Counted from the stretch's first letter, positions 24,668-34,083 are shown. The stretch: 64,000 nt of DNA from Pedomonas sp051304405 (GCF_051304405.1 NZ_JBPPGG010000001.1:868001-932000); one strand, 5' to 3'. Notes: a model not told the origin generated them from the sequence alone. Program-made: numbers and translations.

Positions 24668-24850
24668 GCAAGCCTCATCGGCTGACGGGGGCGGAAACTA
24701 TCCAGATCGCCCCCGCCATGCAAGGACTTTTGTTCAGCCTTCCTGCACTTTTTTCCGCCCGCCCTTTTTTCCGATGCGTGCCGCCCTTCCGGCGCTTTCC
24801 TGCTCAAAGCCCGTTTTCACGCGGTGGCCAAATGCATTAGGGTGCGCGCC

Positions 24851-25453
24851 ATGATGAACCGCTTCCCTTCGCTTCTTGCCGCCGTGGCGTGCTTCATGCC
24901 GCTCTCCGCCTGCGCCAACATGGATGGGGACTGGCCCAGCCTGAAAACGCCCGCCGAGCAACGCGCCGGCACCTGTGACAACCTTCAGGTGGCCATGGCC
25001 GACCCCCGCAGCGTCGCTGCCCTGCAACAGGCAGGCGGGGCGCAGCCGCCCCAGGCGCCGCAGGGCGCGGCCGCGCCCGCCGTGGACGCCGCCGCCGTCG
25101 CTGCCCGGCTGGCCGAGGAAATCCGGGATTTCCAGGCCGCGCAGACCACCTGGTCCAGCCAGCGCACCGCCACCGAGGCGGCGGTGAACGCCGCGCGCAC
25201 CGCCGCGCCCGCCTCCGAAGCGTGGGCAACGGCGCAGCTGGAGCTGACCCGCCTCAACCAGGCCGCCGCCCGGTTCGACCAGATTCGCGAGCGGGTCGCC
25301 CTCCTGACCGGGGATCTGGCCCGCCTCGCCGCAGACGGCGCGGACGTCTCGGCGCCGCTGGCGGAAGCGGGCCGCCTGCTCGCCCGGATCGACGAATCGG
25401 CCGCCACGCATCAGGCCACGGTGACGCCGCTTCAGGCCAGCATGCCGCGCTGA
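24851..25453 (+). CDS. Putative lipoprotein with Ala-rich helical body
   Basis: 200 residues from ATG 24851 (ATG 24854 also possible). N-terminal signal MMNRFPSLLAAVACFMPLSA, then Cys21 of an LSAC lipobox, predicts a lipid-anchored envelope protein. Two further Cys are visible at most (Cys14 in the signal, GTCDNL after it). The rest is Ala/Gln-rich and likely a long helix or coiled coil (VAARLAEEIRDFQAAQTTW; LTRLNQAAARFDQIRERVA). No family recognised. Confidence 0.75.
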   Translation: MMNRFPSLLAAVACFMPLSACANMDGDWPSLKTPAEQRAGTCDNLQVAMADPRSVAALQQAGGAQPPQAPQGAAAPAVDAAAVAARLAEEIRDFQAAQTTWSSQRTATEAAVNAARTAAPASEAWATAQLELTRLNQAAARFDQIRERVALLTGDLARLAADGADVSAPLAEAGRLLARIDESAATHQATVTPLQASMPR

Positions 25454-25508
25454 CGGGGTGATGTGCTGAAGGCGTGCGGGAGGTGGAAACGCGCCCCGCG
25501 CGCCAGGC

Positions 25509-26390
25509 TCACGCCGCCAGTCCCGCCGCACGGCGCACGGCGCGCACCACGCAGTCCGCCGCCAGCGTGCCCAGCACCGCCAGATCGAGCGGCGCAACCG
25601 CCGCCTGCTCCGGCCCGGCGGTGGAGAGGGCGAACAGGGTGTCCCCGTCGAACGGCGTGTGAATCGGGCGAATGGCGCGGGCGAGGCCGTCCTGCGCCAT
25701 CTGCGCCAGCTTCTGCGCCTGCGCCTTGGTGAGGGGCGCATCCGTCGCCACCGCGCCGATGGTGGTGTTGGTGCCCGGAATGGGCACCTTGGGCAGGGCG
25801 ACGGCCGCCTCCACCGGCGGCTCGCCCGCGTAGACCTCGCCGAAACTGTTCACCGCGATGAGCGCCGCGACGCGCCAGCCGGTGCGGGGGCAGACGACGC
25901 TCGCCGAGCCGATGCCGCCGGGGCGCGAGCCCGCCCGGGCGCCGAACCCGGCCCCGACCGGTCCGTGCGGACACCCGGCGCCCGCCGATTCGCACGCCGT
26001 CAGCGCCAGCCGCCGATAGGGCGGCTCCAGGCCCCAGTTCTTGTCGCCGCCGTTGGAGAGGTCGAACAGAATCGCGGCGGGCACCACCGGCACCGGCCGG
26101 CCGCCGACCGGCAGGCCGATTCCCTTCTCGGACAGCCACGCCGCCACCATGTCCGCCGCGCCGAGGCCGAAGGCCGACCCGCCCGAGAGCACAAGGCCGT
26201 GGAAGCGCTCCACCAGCGTGTGCGGGGCAAGCGCGTCGGTCTCCCGCGTGCCGGGGCCGCCGCCGCGCACGTCAACGCCAATCACCACCGGCGCGTCCGG
26301 CAGGATGACGGTGACGCCCGTGCGCACCCGGTCGTCGTGGGCGTGGCCCACCTTCAGCCCGGCAACGTCGGTGAAACGATCCTCCGCCAT
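25509..26390 (-). CDS. P1-family (DmpA/BapA-type) aminopeptidase
   Basis: 293 residues. Ntn-hydrolase family that self-cleaves to expose an N-terminal Ser. The processing site is visible in GSRPGGIGSASVVCP, with the Gly-Ser bond splitting alpha and beta chains. Other signatures: GLKVGHAHDDRVRTGVTVIL, DVRGGGPGTRETD, VLSGGSAFGLGAADMVAAWL, and TNTTIGAVATDAPLTKAQA. Hydrolyses beta-peptides, D- or L-amino acid amides in relatives. Lies 14 bp after the MFS gene, likely in one transcript. Confidence 0.9.
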   Translation of the reverse strand: MAEDRFTDVAGLKVGHAHDDRVRTGVTVILPDAPVVIGVDVRGGGPGTRETDALAPHTLVERFHGLVLSGGSAFGLGAADMVAAWLSEKGIGLPVGGRPVPVVPAAILFDLSNGGDKNWGLEPPYRRLALTACESAGAGCPHGPVGAGFGARAGSRPGGIGSASVVCPRTGWRVAALIAVNSFGEVYAGEPPVEAAVALPKVPIPGTNTTIGAVATDAPLTKAQAQKLAQMAQDGLARAIRPIHTPFDGDTLFALSTAGPEQAAVAPLDLAVLGTLAADCVVRAVRRAAGLAA

Positions 26391-26404
26391 GGCCGCATCC
26401 TTGC

Positions 26405-27643
26405 CTAGTGCGCCACGGCGCGCAACCGCGGGACCACCCGGCGCAGCAGCCAGGCGGCGGCGGCCGCCGCCACCAGAATGCCCAGCGCCATCGGCAGCGC
26501 CGTGCCGTTGTAGGCCGCGCCGGTGGCGGCGGCGAACAGCGCGCCCACGGTGAACTGGAGGCACCCCACCACCGACGAGACCGTGCCCGCGCGGGTGCGG
26601 TCCACCTCCATCGCCAGGGCGGAGGCGTTGGGCGTGGTGAAGCCGAGGGTGGCCATCACGAAGAACATGGGCACCAGCACGCCCCACATGCCGCCCCAGC
26701 CGGTGACGGCGGAGATCGCCATGAGAACGCCCAGCACCAGCATGGCCGCATTGGCCCGGCGCACGAGGGCGAGCGGGCCGAATCGCCCCAGCAGCACCCG
26801 GTTGACCTGGGTGGCGCCGATGAGCGCGGCGGCGTTGAGGCCGAACACCCAGCCGAAATGGGCGGGCGAAATGCCGTAGGTCTCGATGATGAGCCCGGCG
26901 GCGTTGCTGATGTAGGAGAACAGCGCCGCGCTGCCGAAGGCGGCGACCAGAGCATAGGCGATGACCGCCCGGTTGGTGATGACCTGCCGGTAGGCAGCGA
27001 GCGCCGGCTCGTGCGGGCGGCTCTTGCGGACGCTGGCGGGCAGGCTTTCGGGCAGGGCGAACACGGCCCACACCAGCGCCAGCGCGCCGAACCCGGCCAG
27101 AACCCAGAAGACCGCCCGCCAGCCGCCCGCCAGCAGCACGAAGCCCCCGAGCGTCGGCGCGAGGATGGGGGCGAGGCCCATGACCAGCATGAGGAACGAG
27201 AAGGTGCGCGCCGCCTCGATTCCCTTGCAGCGGTCCGCCACCACCGCGCGGGAGATGAGCGGCGCGGCCGCGGCCCCCAGCGCCTGCACGAACCGCAGCA
27301 CGATCAGGATATCCATGCTGGCGGCAAAGGCGCAGCCCACCGAGGCGAGCACATAAAGGACGGCACCCGCCAGCAGCGGCGGCCGCCGGCCGAGCCGGTC
27401 CGACACCGGACCATAGATAAGCTGGCCGATGGCGAGCCCGGCAAAGAAGCTGGCGAGCGTGAGCTGACCGGCCGAGGCGGGCGCGCCCATGTCGCGGCTC
27501 ATGGCGGGCAGGCTCGGCAGATACATGTCGATCGCCATGGGCGTGACGGCCGTCAGCACGCCGAGCAGCACGATGGTCATGGCGGGCAGGCCGTTTGCGT
27601 CCGACCGGTTGTCGGCGGCAAGGCGGGAGGAAGAATCAGACAT
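26405..27643 (-). CDS. Bcr/CflA-type multidrug efflux MFS transporter
   Basis: 412 residues, about 12 membrane segments. Family motifs: MAIDMYLPSLPAMSRDMGAP and LIYGPVSDRLGRRPPLLAG (motif A), FVQALGAAAAPLISRAVVAD and LAPILAPTLGGFVLL (motif C). Drug/H+ antiport across the inner membrane is the family role. The start is ATG 27643; a GTG two codons upstream is possible. Followed by the P1 peptidase gene. Confidence 0.88.
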   Translation of the reverse strand: MSDSSSRLAADNRSDANGLPAMTIVLLGVLTAVTPMAIDMYLPSLPAMSRDMGAPASAGQLTLASFFAGLAIGQLIYGPVSDRLGRRPPLLAGAVLYVLASVGCAFAASMDILIVLRFVQALGAAAAPLISRAVVADRCKGIEAARTFSFLMLVMGLAPILAPTLGGFVLLAGGWRAVFWVLAGFGALALVWAVFALPESLPASVRKSRPHEPALAAYRQVITNRAVIAYALVAAFGSAALFSYISNAAGLIIETYGISPAHFGWVFGLNAAALIGATQVNRVLLGRFGPLALVRRANAAMLVLGVLMAISAVTGWGGMWGVLVPMFFVMATLGFTTPNASALAMEVDRTRAGTVSSVVGCLQFTVGALFAAATGAAYNGTALPMALGILVAAAAAAWLLRRVVPRLRAVAH

Positions 27644-27810
27644 GAACACGCACCGGGTACGAGGAGAACCTTGGCGCGGCAGAGGATCGGGCCGCCGCTC
27701 CGGGGGAAACGCATGATTCGGAGTCGCAGAACATTCCCCCCTGCGCCTTAGTGGCGCCGGTCCCCCGAAATGGCAATGTCTGGTTTGTCAGGGAGGCGGC
27801 AAGGAACCGC

Positions 27811-30000
27811 TCAGGCGACCACCCAGCGGGGCGCGGGCAGCGGCAGACGCTCGCGGTCCTGACTCAGCCGCACCACCTCCTCGGCGGCGAGCGGCCCGCT
27901 GAAGAAATAGCCCTGACCGGCGGTGCAGCCGCACACCGTCACCATCAGGGCGTTGCTTTCGGTCTCCACCCCTTCGGCGACCACGGGGACGCCGAGGCTG
28001 CGCCCGAGGGTGCCGAGTGCCGAGAGCACGGCGCGGGCGTTGTCGTTCCAGCCGGCGTGTTGCAGCAGGTCGGGGTCCAGCTTGATCTTCACGAAATGCT
28101 GATTCTTGAGGGAGGAGATGCCGTCGCGCTCGCCCCCGAAGCCGTCCAGCACCAGCCGCACGCCCAGCCCCGAGAGCACGGCCAGCGCGCCCCCGGCCTG
28201 GCCGCACTGGCCGCTGAACACCGCCTCGGGCAGCTCCAGCTCCAGCCGCCGGGCGGGCAGGCCGGTGCGGTTCAGCACCCCTTCCACCAGCGCGACGAAG
28301 CCGGGCTTGCGAATCTCGGAAAGCGACACGTTCACGCCCACCGGCACCTCGGCCCAGTCCTTCGCCTGGCGGCAGGCTTCCTCCAGCATCCATTCCGTGA
28401 GCTGGCCAAGGCAGCCGCTCTCCTCCGCCAGCGCCATCAACTCGTCGGAGGAAAGGCGCAAATGGCCGGGCTGATCCCAGAAAACCTGCGCCTCGACCGC
28501 GATCATGTGGCCATCCCGCAGCGACACCTGCGGCTGATAGACCAGGCTGAGCGCCTTGTTCTCCACGTCCGCGCGGAACGCCGCCATCTGGTCGCGGCGG
28601 CGGCGGCTCAGCTCCTCCAGCTCGTCCGAGTAGAAGCAGTGGCCGCCCCGGATCTTCTTGGCCTCGTACATGGCGATGTCGGCGCGGCGCAGCACGTCGG
28701 CGGCGTCACCCTCCTCCGGCCCAAGGAAGGCAATACCGATGCTCGCGCCGACGTTCACCTCCATGCCCGCGGCGGGCAGCGGCTCGGCCAGCGCCTCGCG
28801 CAGCGCCTCGCAGATGTCCTCCGCCGTTTCGGGCTGGGGCCTGCCGTGAATCAGAATGGCGAACTCGTCGCCGCCCAGCCGCGCCGCAACGGCGAGGCCT
28901 TTCGTCACCCGCTTCAGCACGCCGGCCACCTGGCGCAGCAGCTCGTCGCCCACCGTGTGGCCCAGCTTGTCGTTGACCGGCTTGAAGCCGTCCAGGTCGA
29001 TGAACAGCACGCCGATGGGCGGATCGCTCGGGTGCAGACGCTGGTGCGCCTCCAGCAGCAGGGCCCGGAAGCGCGCGCGGTTCACCAGCCCGGTCAGGGC
29101 GTCGCGCTGGGCCATCCGCAGGGCGCGGGCCTCGCTGGCCGCCACCTGCTGCACGATGGCGCGGCTGTTCCGCAGAATGAAACCGGTGAGCACCATGAGG
29201 CCGACCAGCAGCACGGCCGCCAGCGCCCAGAACATGGGCGGCAGATCCTGCCCCGGGCTTTCCGCCGGCCAGTGGATCTGGCCCAGCACCTCGCCCCCGT
29301 TCGAGCGAAGGCTGATGGTGTTGTAGGCGGCATCCGTCTCCGGCTTCTCGAAGCCCAGGGACTGGAGGTGATAGGTGGCTGCGAGGCGCTTGAGCATGAC
29401 GCCATCGAACGGCACCGCGATGATGAGGATATGCTGGGCGTCAGGAGTGGCCTCCCCCTCCATTTCCCGCGTGATGCGCCCGGCCGCCACCATGGCGGGC
29501 TGCCCGTCGAGCAGCATGCAGTCGGTCACGGTCAGCCCGTTGGGCGCGCGCCGCGCGGCGTCGATCAGGCCGGCAAACGCCGGGGAGAAGTGCGCGAACG
29601 GGTCCTCCCGGCCGATCTCGCCCGAGGTGATGGAATAGAGCGGGGCATTGTCCGGCCCGATGAGGAAGACGAACGGCTTGCCCGCTTCCGCCATCCACAG
29701 CCCCCAGTTGGTCTCGATCCAGGCCGGATTGTAGCGGGTGGTGACGTTTTCGTAGGCGTCGTCCCAGTAGGTCTGGAGGCGCAGGTTGCTGAGAAGGTTA
29801 TCGCGTTCCAGCTCGATGCCGGTCTTCACCATGGTGATGGAAGACCGGCGGGCCTGCTCGTTTTGTGTGGTCACCGACCACATGAACAGCACGACGAAGC
29901 CGGCCAGCGCGAGGACCAGCAAGCCGACGATCGGCGCGGTGAAGTGGCGGCGGAACAGCGCAGGGGTATAGGAGGCTCCACGGAGAGGCTTCCTCGCCAT
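27811..30000 (-). CDS. CHASE4-like/GGDEF/degenerate-EAL diguanylate cyclase
   Basis: 729 residues from ATG 30000. A membrane segment (about 22-42), a periplasmic CHASE4-like region (VTTQNEQARRSSITMVKTGI; TYWDDAYENVT), a second segment (about 255-276), then GGDEF and EAL. The cyclase motif is intact (ARLGGDEFAILIHG at about 375). The EAL domain is not: EAQ replaces EAL (VEAQVFWDQP), DDFGTGYS reads DGFGGERD, and the KID lysine motif reads KIKLD. So it should make, not degrade, cyclic-di-GMP. A TTG at 30045 could extend the N-terminus. Confidence 0.88.
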   Translation of the reverse strand: MARKPLRGASYTPALFRRHFTAPIVGLLVLALAGFVVLFMWSVTTQNEQARRSSITMVKTGIELERDNLLSNLRLQTYWDDAYENVTTRYNPAWIETNWGLWMAEAGKPFVFLIGPDNAPLYSITSGEIGREDPFAHFSPAFAGLIDAARRAPNGLTVTDCMLLDGQPAMVAAGRITREMEGEATPDAQHILIIAVPFDGVMLKRLAATYHLQSLGFEKPETDAAYNTISLRSNGGEVLGQIHWPAESPGQDLPPMFWALAAVLLVGLMVLTGFILRNSRAIVQQVAASEARALRMAQRDALTGLVNRARFRALLLEAHQRLHPSDPPIGVLFIDLDGFKPVNDKLGHTVGDELLRQVAGVLKRVTKGLAVAARLGGDEFAILIHGRPQPETAEDICEALREALAEPLPAAGMEVNVGASIGIAFLGPEEGDAADVLRRADIAMYEAKKIRGGHCFYSDELEELSRRRRDQMAAFRADVENKALSLVYQPQVSLRDGHMIAVEAQVFWDQPGHLRLSSDELMALAEESGCLGQLTEWMLEEACRQAKDWAEVPVGVNVSLSEIRKPGFVALVEGVLNRTGLPARRLELELPEAVFSGQCGQAGGALAVLSGLGVRLVLDGFGGERDGISSLKNQHFVKIKLDPDLLQHAGWNDNARAVLSALGTLGRSLGVPVVAEGVETESNALMVTVCGCTAGQGYFFSGPLAAEEVVRLSQDRERLPLPAPRWVVA

Positions 30001-30237
30001 CCGTCTCGAACGCCCCCTTACGCCGGCCTGCACGCTTTCCAGCAAAGCCGCCCCCCACAGTCATATGTCAGTCGCCAAGGATGGCGGCTACTCGTTTTTA
30101 CCCCGAATCGATGTCGCTGGGAGCATAAAAATAATGGGTTAATCAAAATTTAGCCATAGGGTAGCGGCGGCCAGGCTGTCGCAGCCCCCCCAAACGCGCC
30201 CAGGCCTAGCGGAGACTCGTTCCGGGGGCGGCGTTGA

Positions 30238-30285
30238 GATGCCGTGGGCGATGCCATAGGCGATGCCATGGGCGATACCGTTGGC
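30238..30285 (+). repeat. Four 12-bp tandem repeats upstream of rpmH promoter
   Basis: Units gatgccgtgggc, gatgccataggc, gatgccatgggc and gataccgttggc run without gaps about 65 bp upstream of the -35 element. Function unknown; possibly a slippage product. Confidence 0.6.
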
Positions 30286-30351
30286 AATGCGGTGATGGAC
30301 TGCGGGACAGGCTCCCTCGCCGGCGCTGCGGCCGGCGGCGGCCCATAAGCG

Positions 30352-30380
30352 TTGACTCCTCTGCCGGCCGCCGGTATAGC
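30352..30380 (+). promoter_or_regulatory. Strong sigma-70 promoter of rpmH
   Basis: TTGACT, exactly 17-bp spacer, TATAGC. Start of transcription near 30387 gives a ~41-nt leader with gagga before the rpmH ATG. Confidence 0.75.
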
Positions 30381-30427
30381 CCAGCGCTCATTCGCGAACC
30401 GAAGCTATTTGTCCTTGAGGACGTGTT

Positions 30428-30562
30428 ATGAAGCGGACTTATCAACCGAGCCGTCTGGTGCGCAAGCGCCGTCATGGTTTCCGTGCCCGTATGGCCACTG
30501 CCGGTGGTCGCAAGGTTCTGGCTGCGCGCCGGGCCAAGGGCCGCAAGAAGCTGTCGGCCTGA
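30428..30562 (+). CDS. rpmH: 50S ribosomal protein L34
   Basis: 44 residues: MKRTYQPSRLVRKRRHGFRA at the N-terminus and RRAKGRKKLSA at the C-terminus, the complete family sequence. Very basic, as expected for L34. First gene of rpmH-rnpA-yidD-yidC-engB-argB. Confidence 0.98.
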   Translation: MKRTYQPSRLVRKRRHGFRARMATAGGRKVLAARRAKGRKKLSA

Positions 30563-30611
30563 GGGGGCCTGTCCCCCCATGCTGACGCCCGGCTGCTGAC
30601 ATTTCGGTGAC

Positions 30612-30651
30612 GGCAAGGGCGGTACTGGCAAGGGTCGTACCGGCAAGGGGG
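30612..30651 (+). repeat. 15-bp tandem repeat forming the rnpA ribosome site
   Basis: ggcaagggcggtact and ggcaagggtcgtacc are followed by a partial third unit ggcaagggggg, whose purine run is the ribosome-binding site of rnpA. Confidence 0.5.
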
Positions 30652-30660
30652 GCCAAGACC

Positions 30661-31101
30661 TTGAAGCTGGAAAAGCTACGCAAGCGCCAGGATTTCCTGG
30701 CGGCGAACGGAGGGCGTCGCTGGTCGGCGCCCGGTTTCGTTTTGCTGGTGCGCGAACGCCGGAAGCCTGTCCCCCAGGGTTCCGCCATCCAGGATTCCGC
30801 CAACCGGGGCCCCGAGGAACGATCCCCCGCCCCGTCGCCGGTCGATCCGTCGGCCGCGAGGCCGGGTCTGGACGCGGGTCCGCCCCGGGTGGGCTTTACC
30901 GTGACCAAGAGGATCGGCACCGCGGTCGTTCGCAATCGTTTGAAACGGCGTCTGCGCGCCCTGGCCCGCGAGGTGCTTGCCCCCCGGGCGGCAGAGGGGA
31001 CGGACTATGTGCTGATCGGCCGCAGCGGCGGCCTGACCCGGCCCTACGCCGACCTGGTCTCGGACCTGGAGCGCGCCTTGCGAAAACTGGCGCGGCATTG
31101 A
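30661..31101 (+). CDS. rnpA: Ribonuclease P protein component
   Basis: 146 residues from a TTG start, chosen because aagggggg lies 8 nt upstream and the family begins close to LRKRQDFL; a GTG at 30607 lacks such a site. The protein subunit assists RNase P RNA in maturing tRNA 5' ends. The RNR motif is intact (RVGFTVTKRIGTAVVRNRLK). An unusual Pro/Ser-rich insertion of about 40 residues (RKPVPQGSAIQDSANRGPEE and on) separates the first strand block from RVGFTVTK, making it longer than the usual ~120 residues. Confidence 0.92.
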   Translation: MKLEKLRKRQDFLAANGGRRWSAPGFVLLVRERRKPVPQGSAIQDSANRGPEERSPAPSPVDPSAARPGLDAGPPRVGFTVTKRIGTAVVRNRLKRRLRALAREVLAPRAAEGTDYVLIGRSGGLTRPYADLVSDLERALRKLARH

Positions 31102-31132
31102 CATCGGGGGCGGGCGCGAGGATAGCCAGCCT

Positions 31133-31381
31133 ATGGTCACGCGCTTTCTCGGCATGATTGTCCGGCTCTGGCAATGGTCGTTCTCGGCCGTGATGCCGCC
31201 GTCGTGCCGTTATCACCCCTCCTGCTCCGACTATGCGCTGGAAGCCCTGCGGCTGCACGGGCCCTGGCGCGGCAGCTGGCTGGCGGTCAAGCGCTTGAGC
31301 CGCTGCCACCCCTGGGGCGGACACGGGTTTGACCCGGTGCCGCCGCGCGAAGACATCCATCATCCACCCGTACAAAGGTAG
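31133..31381 (+). CDS. yidD: Membrane protein insertion efficiency factor YidD
   Basis: 82 residues with the family core: PPSCRYHPSCSDYALEAL and RLSRCHPWGGHGFDPVP. Assists YidC-dependent insertion. Sits between rnpA and yidC; its stop is 5 bp before the yidC start. Confidence 0.95.
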   Translation: MVTRFLGMIVRLWQWSFSAVMPPSCRYHPSCSDYALEALRLHGPWRGSWLAVKRLSRCHPWGGHGFDPVPPREDIHHPPVQR

Positions 31382-31385
31382 TGAC

Positions 31386-33122
31386 GTGGGCGATCAAAAG
31401 AACCTGATCCTGGCAATGGTGCTGTCCGTCCTGATTCTGGTCGGCTGGGACCATTTCTTTGTCAAACCCCAGGTTGAGCAACAGCGGGCGGCTGTTGTCG
31501 AGCAGGAAGGCGTCATCCCCGCGTCGCCGCAGGCCGACGGGTCCGAATCGCCCTCGCCGCAGGTGAGGCCGCGCGAGGCCGTGATCGCGGGCGTGCCCCG
31601 CGTCACCATCGAGACGCCCGAGCTGCGCGGCTCGATCTCGCTCAAGGGCGCGCGCATCGACGACCTGGTGCTGACCCAGTACCGCGAGACGGTGGACAAG
31701 GATTCGGCCAACATCACCCTGTTCTCGCCCTCCGGCTCGGCCCATCCCTACTATGCCGAATTCGGCTGGGCGGCCGCGGGCGGCGTGCCGCTGCCCACCA
31801 AGGACACGGTCTGGACCGCCGATGGCGACCAGCTGCGCCCCGGCCAGCCGGTCACCCTGTCGTGGGACAACGGCGCGGGCCTGATCTTCCGCCTGCGCTT
31901 CGAGGTGGACGAACACTTCCTGTTCTCCGTCACCCAGAGCGTGGAGAACCAGGCGGGCGCCCCGGTGGCGCTGAACGGCTATGGCCGCATCACCCGCGCC
32001 AATCTGCCGCACGGCAAGAGCTTCTACGTGCTGCACGAAGGCCCGCTCGGCGTGTTCAACGGCACGCTGGAGGAAGCCGACTACGAGGATCTGGTGGAAG
32101 ACGGCCCGCAGCAGTTCCAGTCCACCGGCGGCTGGCTCGGCATCACCGACAAGTACTGGCTCGCCGCCATGGTGCCGGACCAGAAGCTGCCGTTCAACGG
32201 CGCCTTCCGCAGCTTCGGCCCCAGCAGCTTCCAGGCGGACTACATGACCAACCCCGTCAACATCGCCGCCGGAGAAACCCAGTCCCAGACCATCCGCCTG
32301 TTCGCGGGCGCCAAGGAAGTGGCGCTGATCGACAAGTATGAGGCGGAATACAACATTCCGCTGTTCGACCGCGCCATCGACTGGGGCTGGTTCTACTTCC
32401 TCACCCGCCCGATCTTCCGGGTGCTCGACTGGCTCTACAAGCTGTTCGGCAACTTCGGCGTCGCCATCATCGGCCTGACCGTCATCGTCAAGGCGGTGAT
32501 GTTCCCGCTGGCCAACAAGTCCTACGCCAGCATGAACCGCCTGCGCGAGCTGCAGCCGAAGATGAAGGAGCTGCAGGAGCGCTACAAGGACGACAAGCAG
32601 CAGCAGCAGCGCGCCATCATGGAGCTGTACCAGAAGGAAAAGGTGAACCCGCTGGGCGGGTGCCTGCCGATCCTGCTCCAGATCCCGGTGTTCTTCGCGC
32701 TCTACAAGGTGCTGTTCGTCACCATTGAAATGCGCCACCAGCCGTTCGTGCTGTGGATCAAGGACCTCTCCGCGCCCGATCCGCTGACGCCGGTGAACCT
32801 GTTCGGCCTGCTGCCGTTCACGCCGCCGCCGATGATCGCCATCGGCATCCTGCCGATCATCATGGGCGTGACCATGTACCTCCAGCAGAAGCTGAACCCG
32901 CAGCCGGTCGATCCGGTGCAGCAGAAGGTCTTCGGCTTCATGCCGATCATCTTCACCTTCATCCTCGCGCCGTTCGCGGCGGGCCTGGTGCTGTACTGGA
33001 CCGTGAACAACCTGCTCTCCATCCTCCAGCAGTGGGTGCTCCTGAAGCGCCACGACAAGGAGCGGGCAGCCGCGCAGGCCGCCAAGGCGCAGGCCAAGGC
33101 CCAGAAGCGCCGGAAGGACTGA
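31386..33122 (+). CDS. yidC: Membrane protein insertase YidC/Oxa1
   Basis: 578 residues from a GTG start beginning MGDQKNLILAMVLSVLILVG, the usual N-terminal anchor. A large periplasmic beta domain follows (about 50-330), then the insertase core with WGWFYFLTRPIFRVLDWLY, NKSYASMNRLRELQPKMKEL, NPLGGCLPILLQIPVFFALY and LVLYWTVNNLLSILQQW. The tail is Lys/Ala-rich. Inserts inner-membrane proteins with or without SecYEG. Upstream codons in the frame overlap yidD and are not expected to be used. Confidence 0.96.
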   Translation: MGDQKNLILAMVLSVLILVGWDHFFVKPQVEQQRAAVVEQEGVIPASPQADGSESPSPQVRPREAVIAGVPRVTIETPELRGSISLKGARIDDLVLTQYRETVDKDSANITLFSPSGSAHPYYAEFGWAAAGGVPLPTKDTVWTADGDQLRPGQPVTLSWDNGAGLIFRLRFEVDEHFLFSVTQSVENQAGAPVALNGYGRITRANLPHGKSFYVLHEGPLGVFNGTLEEADYEDLVEDGPQQFQSTGGWLGITDKYWLAAMVPDQKLPFNGAFRSFGPSSFQADYMTNPVNIAAGETQSQTIRLFAGAKEVALIDKYEAEYNIPLFDRAIDWGWFYFLTRPIFRVLDWLYKLFGNFGVAIIGLTVIVKAVMFPLANKSYASMNRLRELQPKMKELQERYKDDKQQQQRAIMELYQKEKVNPLGGCLPILLQIPVFFALYKVLFVTIEMRHQPFVLWIKDLSAPDPLTPVNLFGLLPFTPPPMIAIGILPIIMGVTMYLQQKLNPQPVDPVQQKVFGFMPIIFTFILAPFAAGLVLYWTVNNLLSILQQWVLLKRHDKERAAAQAAKAQAKAQKRRKD

Positions 33123-33172
33123 GGAAGCAGGGTCCACCCGGCGCCCGATCCGCACAACAGACAGGAAAAATC

Positions 33173-33856
33173 ATGACCGAGACCACCGCAGACATGCCGC
33201 TGAGCGCGCAGAACGACCCCGAGATGATCGAGGCCGGACGGCGGCTGTTTGCGGGGCCGGTCACCTTCCTGCTGTCCGCGCCGAAGGTGGAATTCCTGCC
33301 CGAGGCCATCTGCCCGGAGATCGCCTTCGCCGGGCGCTCCAACGTGGGCAAGTCCAGCCTCATCAACGCCGTGACCAACCGCAACGGCCTTGCCCGCACC
33401 TCGACGACGCCGGGGCGCACGCAGGAGCTGAACTTCTTCGACGTGGGCGACCCGGCAGGGCCGCAGCTGCGCCTCGTCGACATGCCCGGCTACGGCTATG
33501 CCGAAGCGCCCAGGCCCGTGGTCGAATCCTGGCAGCGCCAGATTCGCACCTACCTGCGCGGCCGCACCGTGCTGAAGCGGGTGTTCGTGCTGATCGACGC
33601 GCGCCACGGCGTGAAGGACGCCGACCTGCCGATCATGAAGCTGCTGGACGAATCGGCCGTCTCCTACCAGCTGGTGCTCACCAAGCTGGACAAGCTGAAC
33701 AAGAACGAGGCCGAAAAGGCCATCGCCGCCGTCGAGACCGTCGCCCGCAAGCACACCGCCTGCCACCCGGAGCTGCTGGCCACCAGCTCGGCCAAGGGCT
33801 GGGGCATCGAGGGGGTCCGCGCCGTCATCGCCAGCCTGGCCCAGTCCGGCATCTGA
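33173..33856 (+). CDS. engB: Ribosome biogenesis GTP-binding protein YihA/EngB
   Basis: 227 residues from ATG 33173 (aggaaaa upstream). GTPase motifs: G1 FAGRSNVGKSSLINAV, G2 TSTTPGRTQELNFF, G3 DMPGYGYAEAP, G4 LVLTKLDKLNK, G5 LATSSAKGWG. Assembly of the 50S subunit. 50 bp after yidC, same strand. Confidence 0.95.
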   Translation: MTETTADMPLSAQNDPEMIEAGRRLFAGPVTFLLSAPKVEFLPEAICPEIAFAGRSNVGKSSLINAVTNRNGLARTSTTPGRTQELNFFDVGDPAGPQLRLVDMPGYGYAEAPRPVVESWQRQIRTYLRGRTVLKRVFVLIDARHGVKDADLPIMKLLDESAVSYQLVLTKLDKLNKNEAEKAIAAVETVARKHTACHPELLATSSAKGWGIEGVRAVIASLAQSGI

Positions 33857-34083
33857 GGGGCTGTGCGCCGGGCCCGCGCGCCCTCTGCCGGTGACTCCGA
33901 TTCGCCTCCGGTTCGATCCACTGTCGCCCTGACGCCACGAAGACAGGCGGCCAAACGCGCGCAGCTTACGGAACTGCTGGCGTGGGGGACATTTCGGCGC
34001 TATGGCGCACGCAAAGCCGGGAGGCCGTTGGCCGAAGGGCTGTTGGGCCATTCAGGACAGGCCGCGGTGCCAGGAGAGCAGCG

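Larger units (their letters stand above)
30001..30427. other. Intergenic region between GGDEF/EAL gene and rpmH
   Basis: 427 bp. An AT-rich patch lies at 30090-30160, possibly the promoter of the minus-strand gene. A 12-bp tandem repeat occupies 30238-30285 and the rpmH promoter 30352-30380. No DnaA-box cluster or other sign of a replication origin was seen, although rpmH often lies near one in other phyla. Confidence 0.5.

Noticed and set aside
30001..30427. Replication origin near rpmH
   Set aside because: No DnaA-box cluster and no dnaA/dnaN neighbour seen; rpmH is followed by rnpA-yidD-yidC only.
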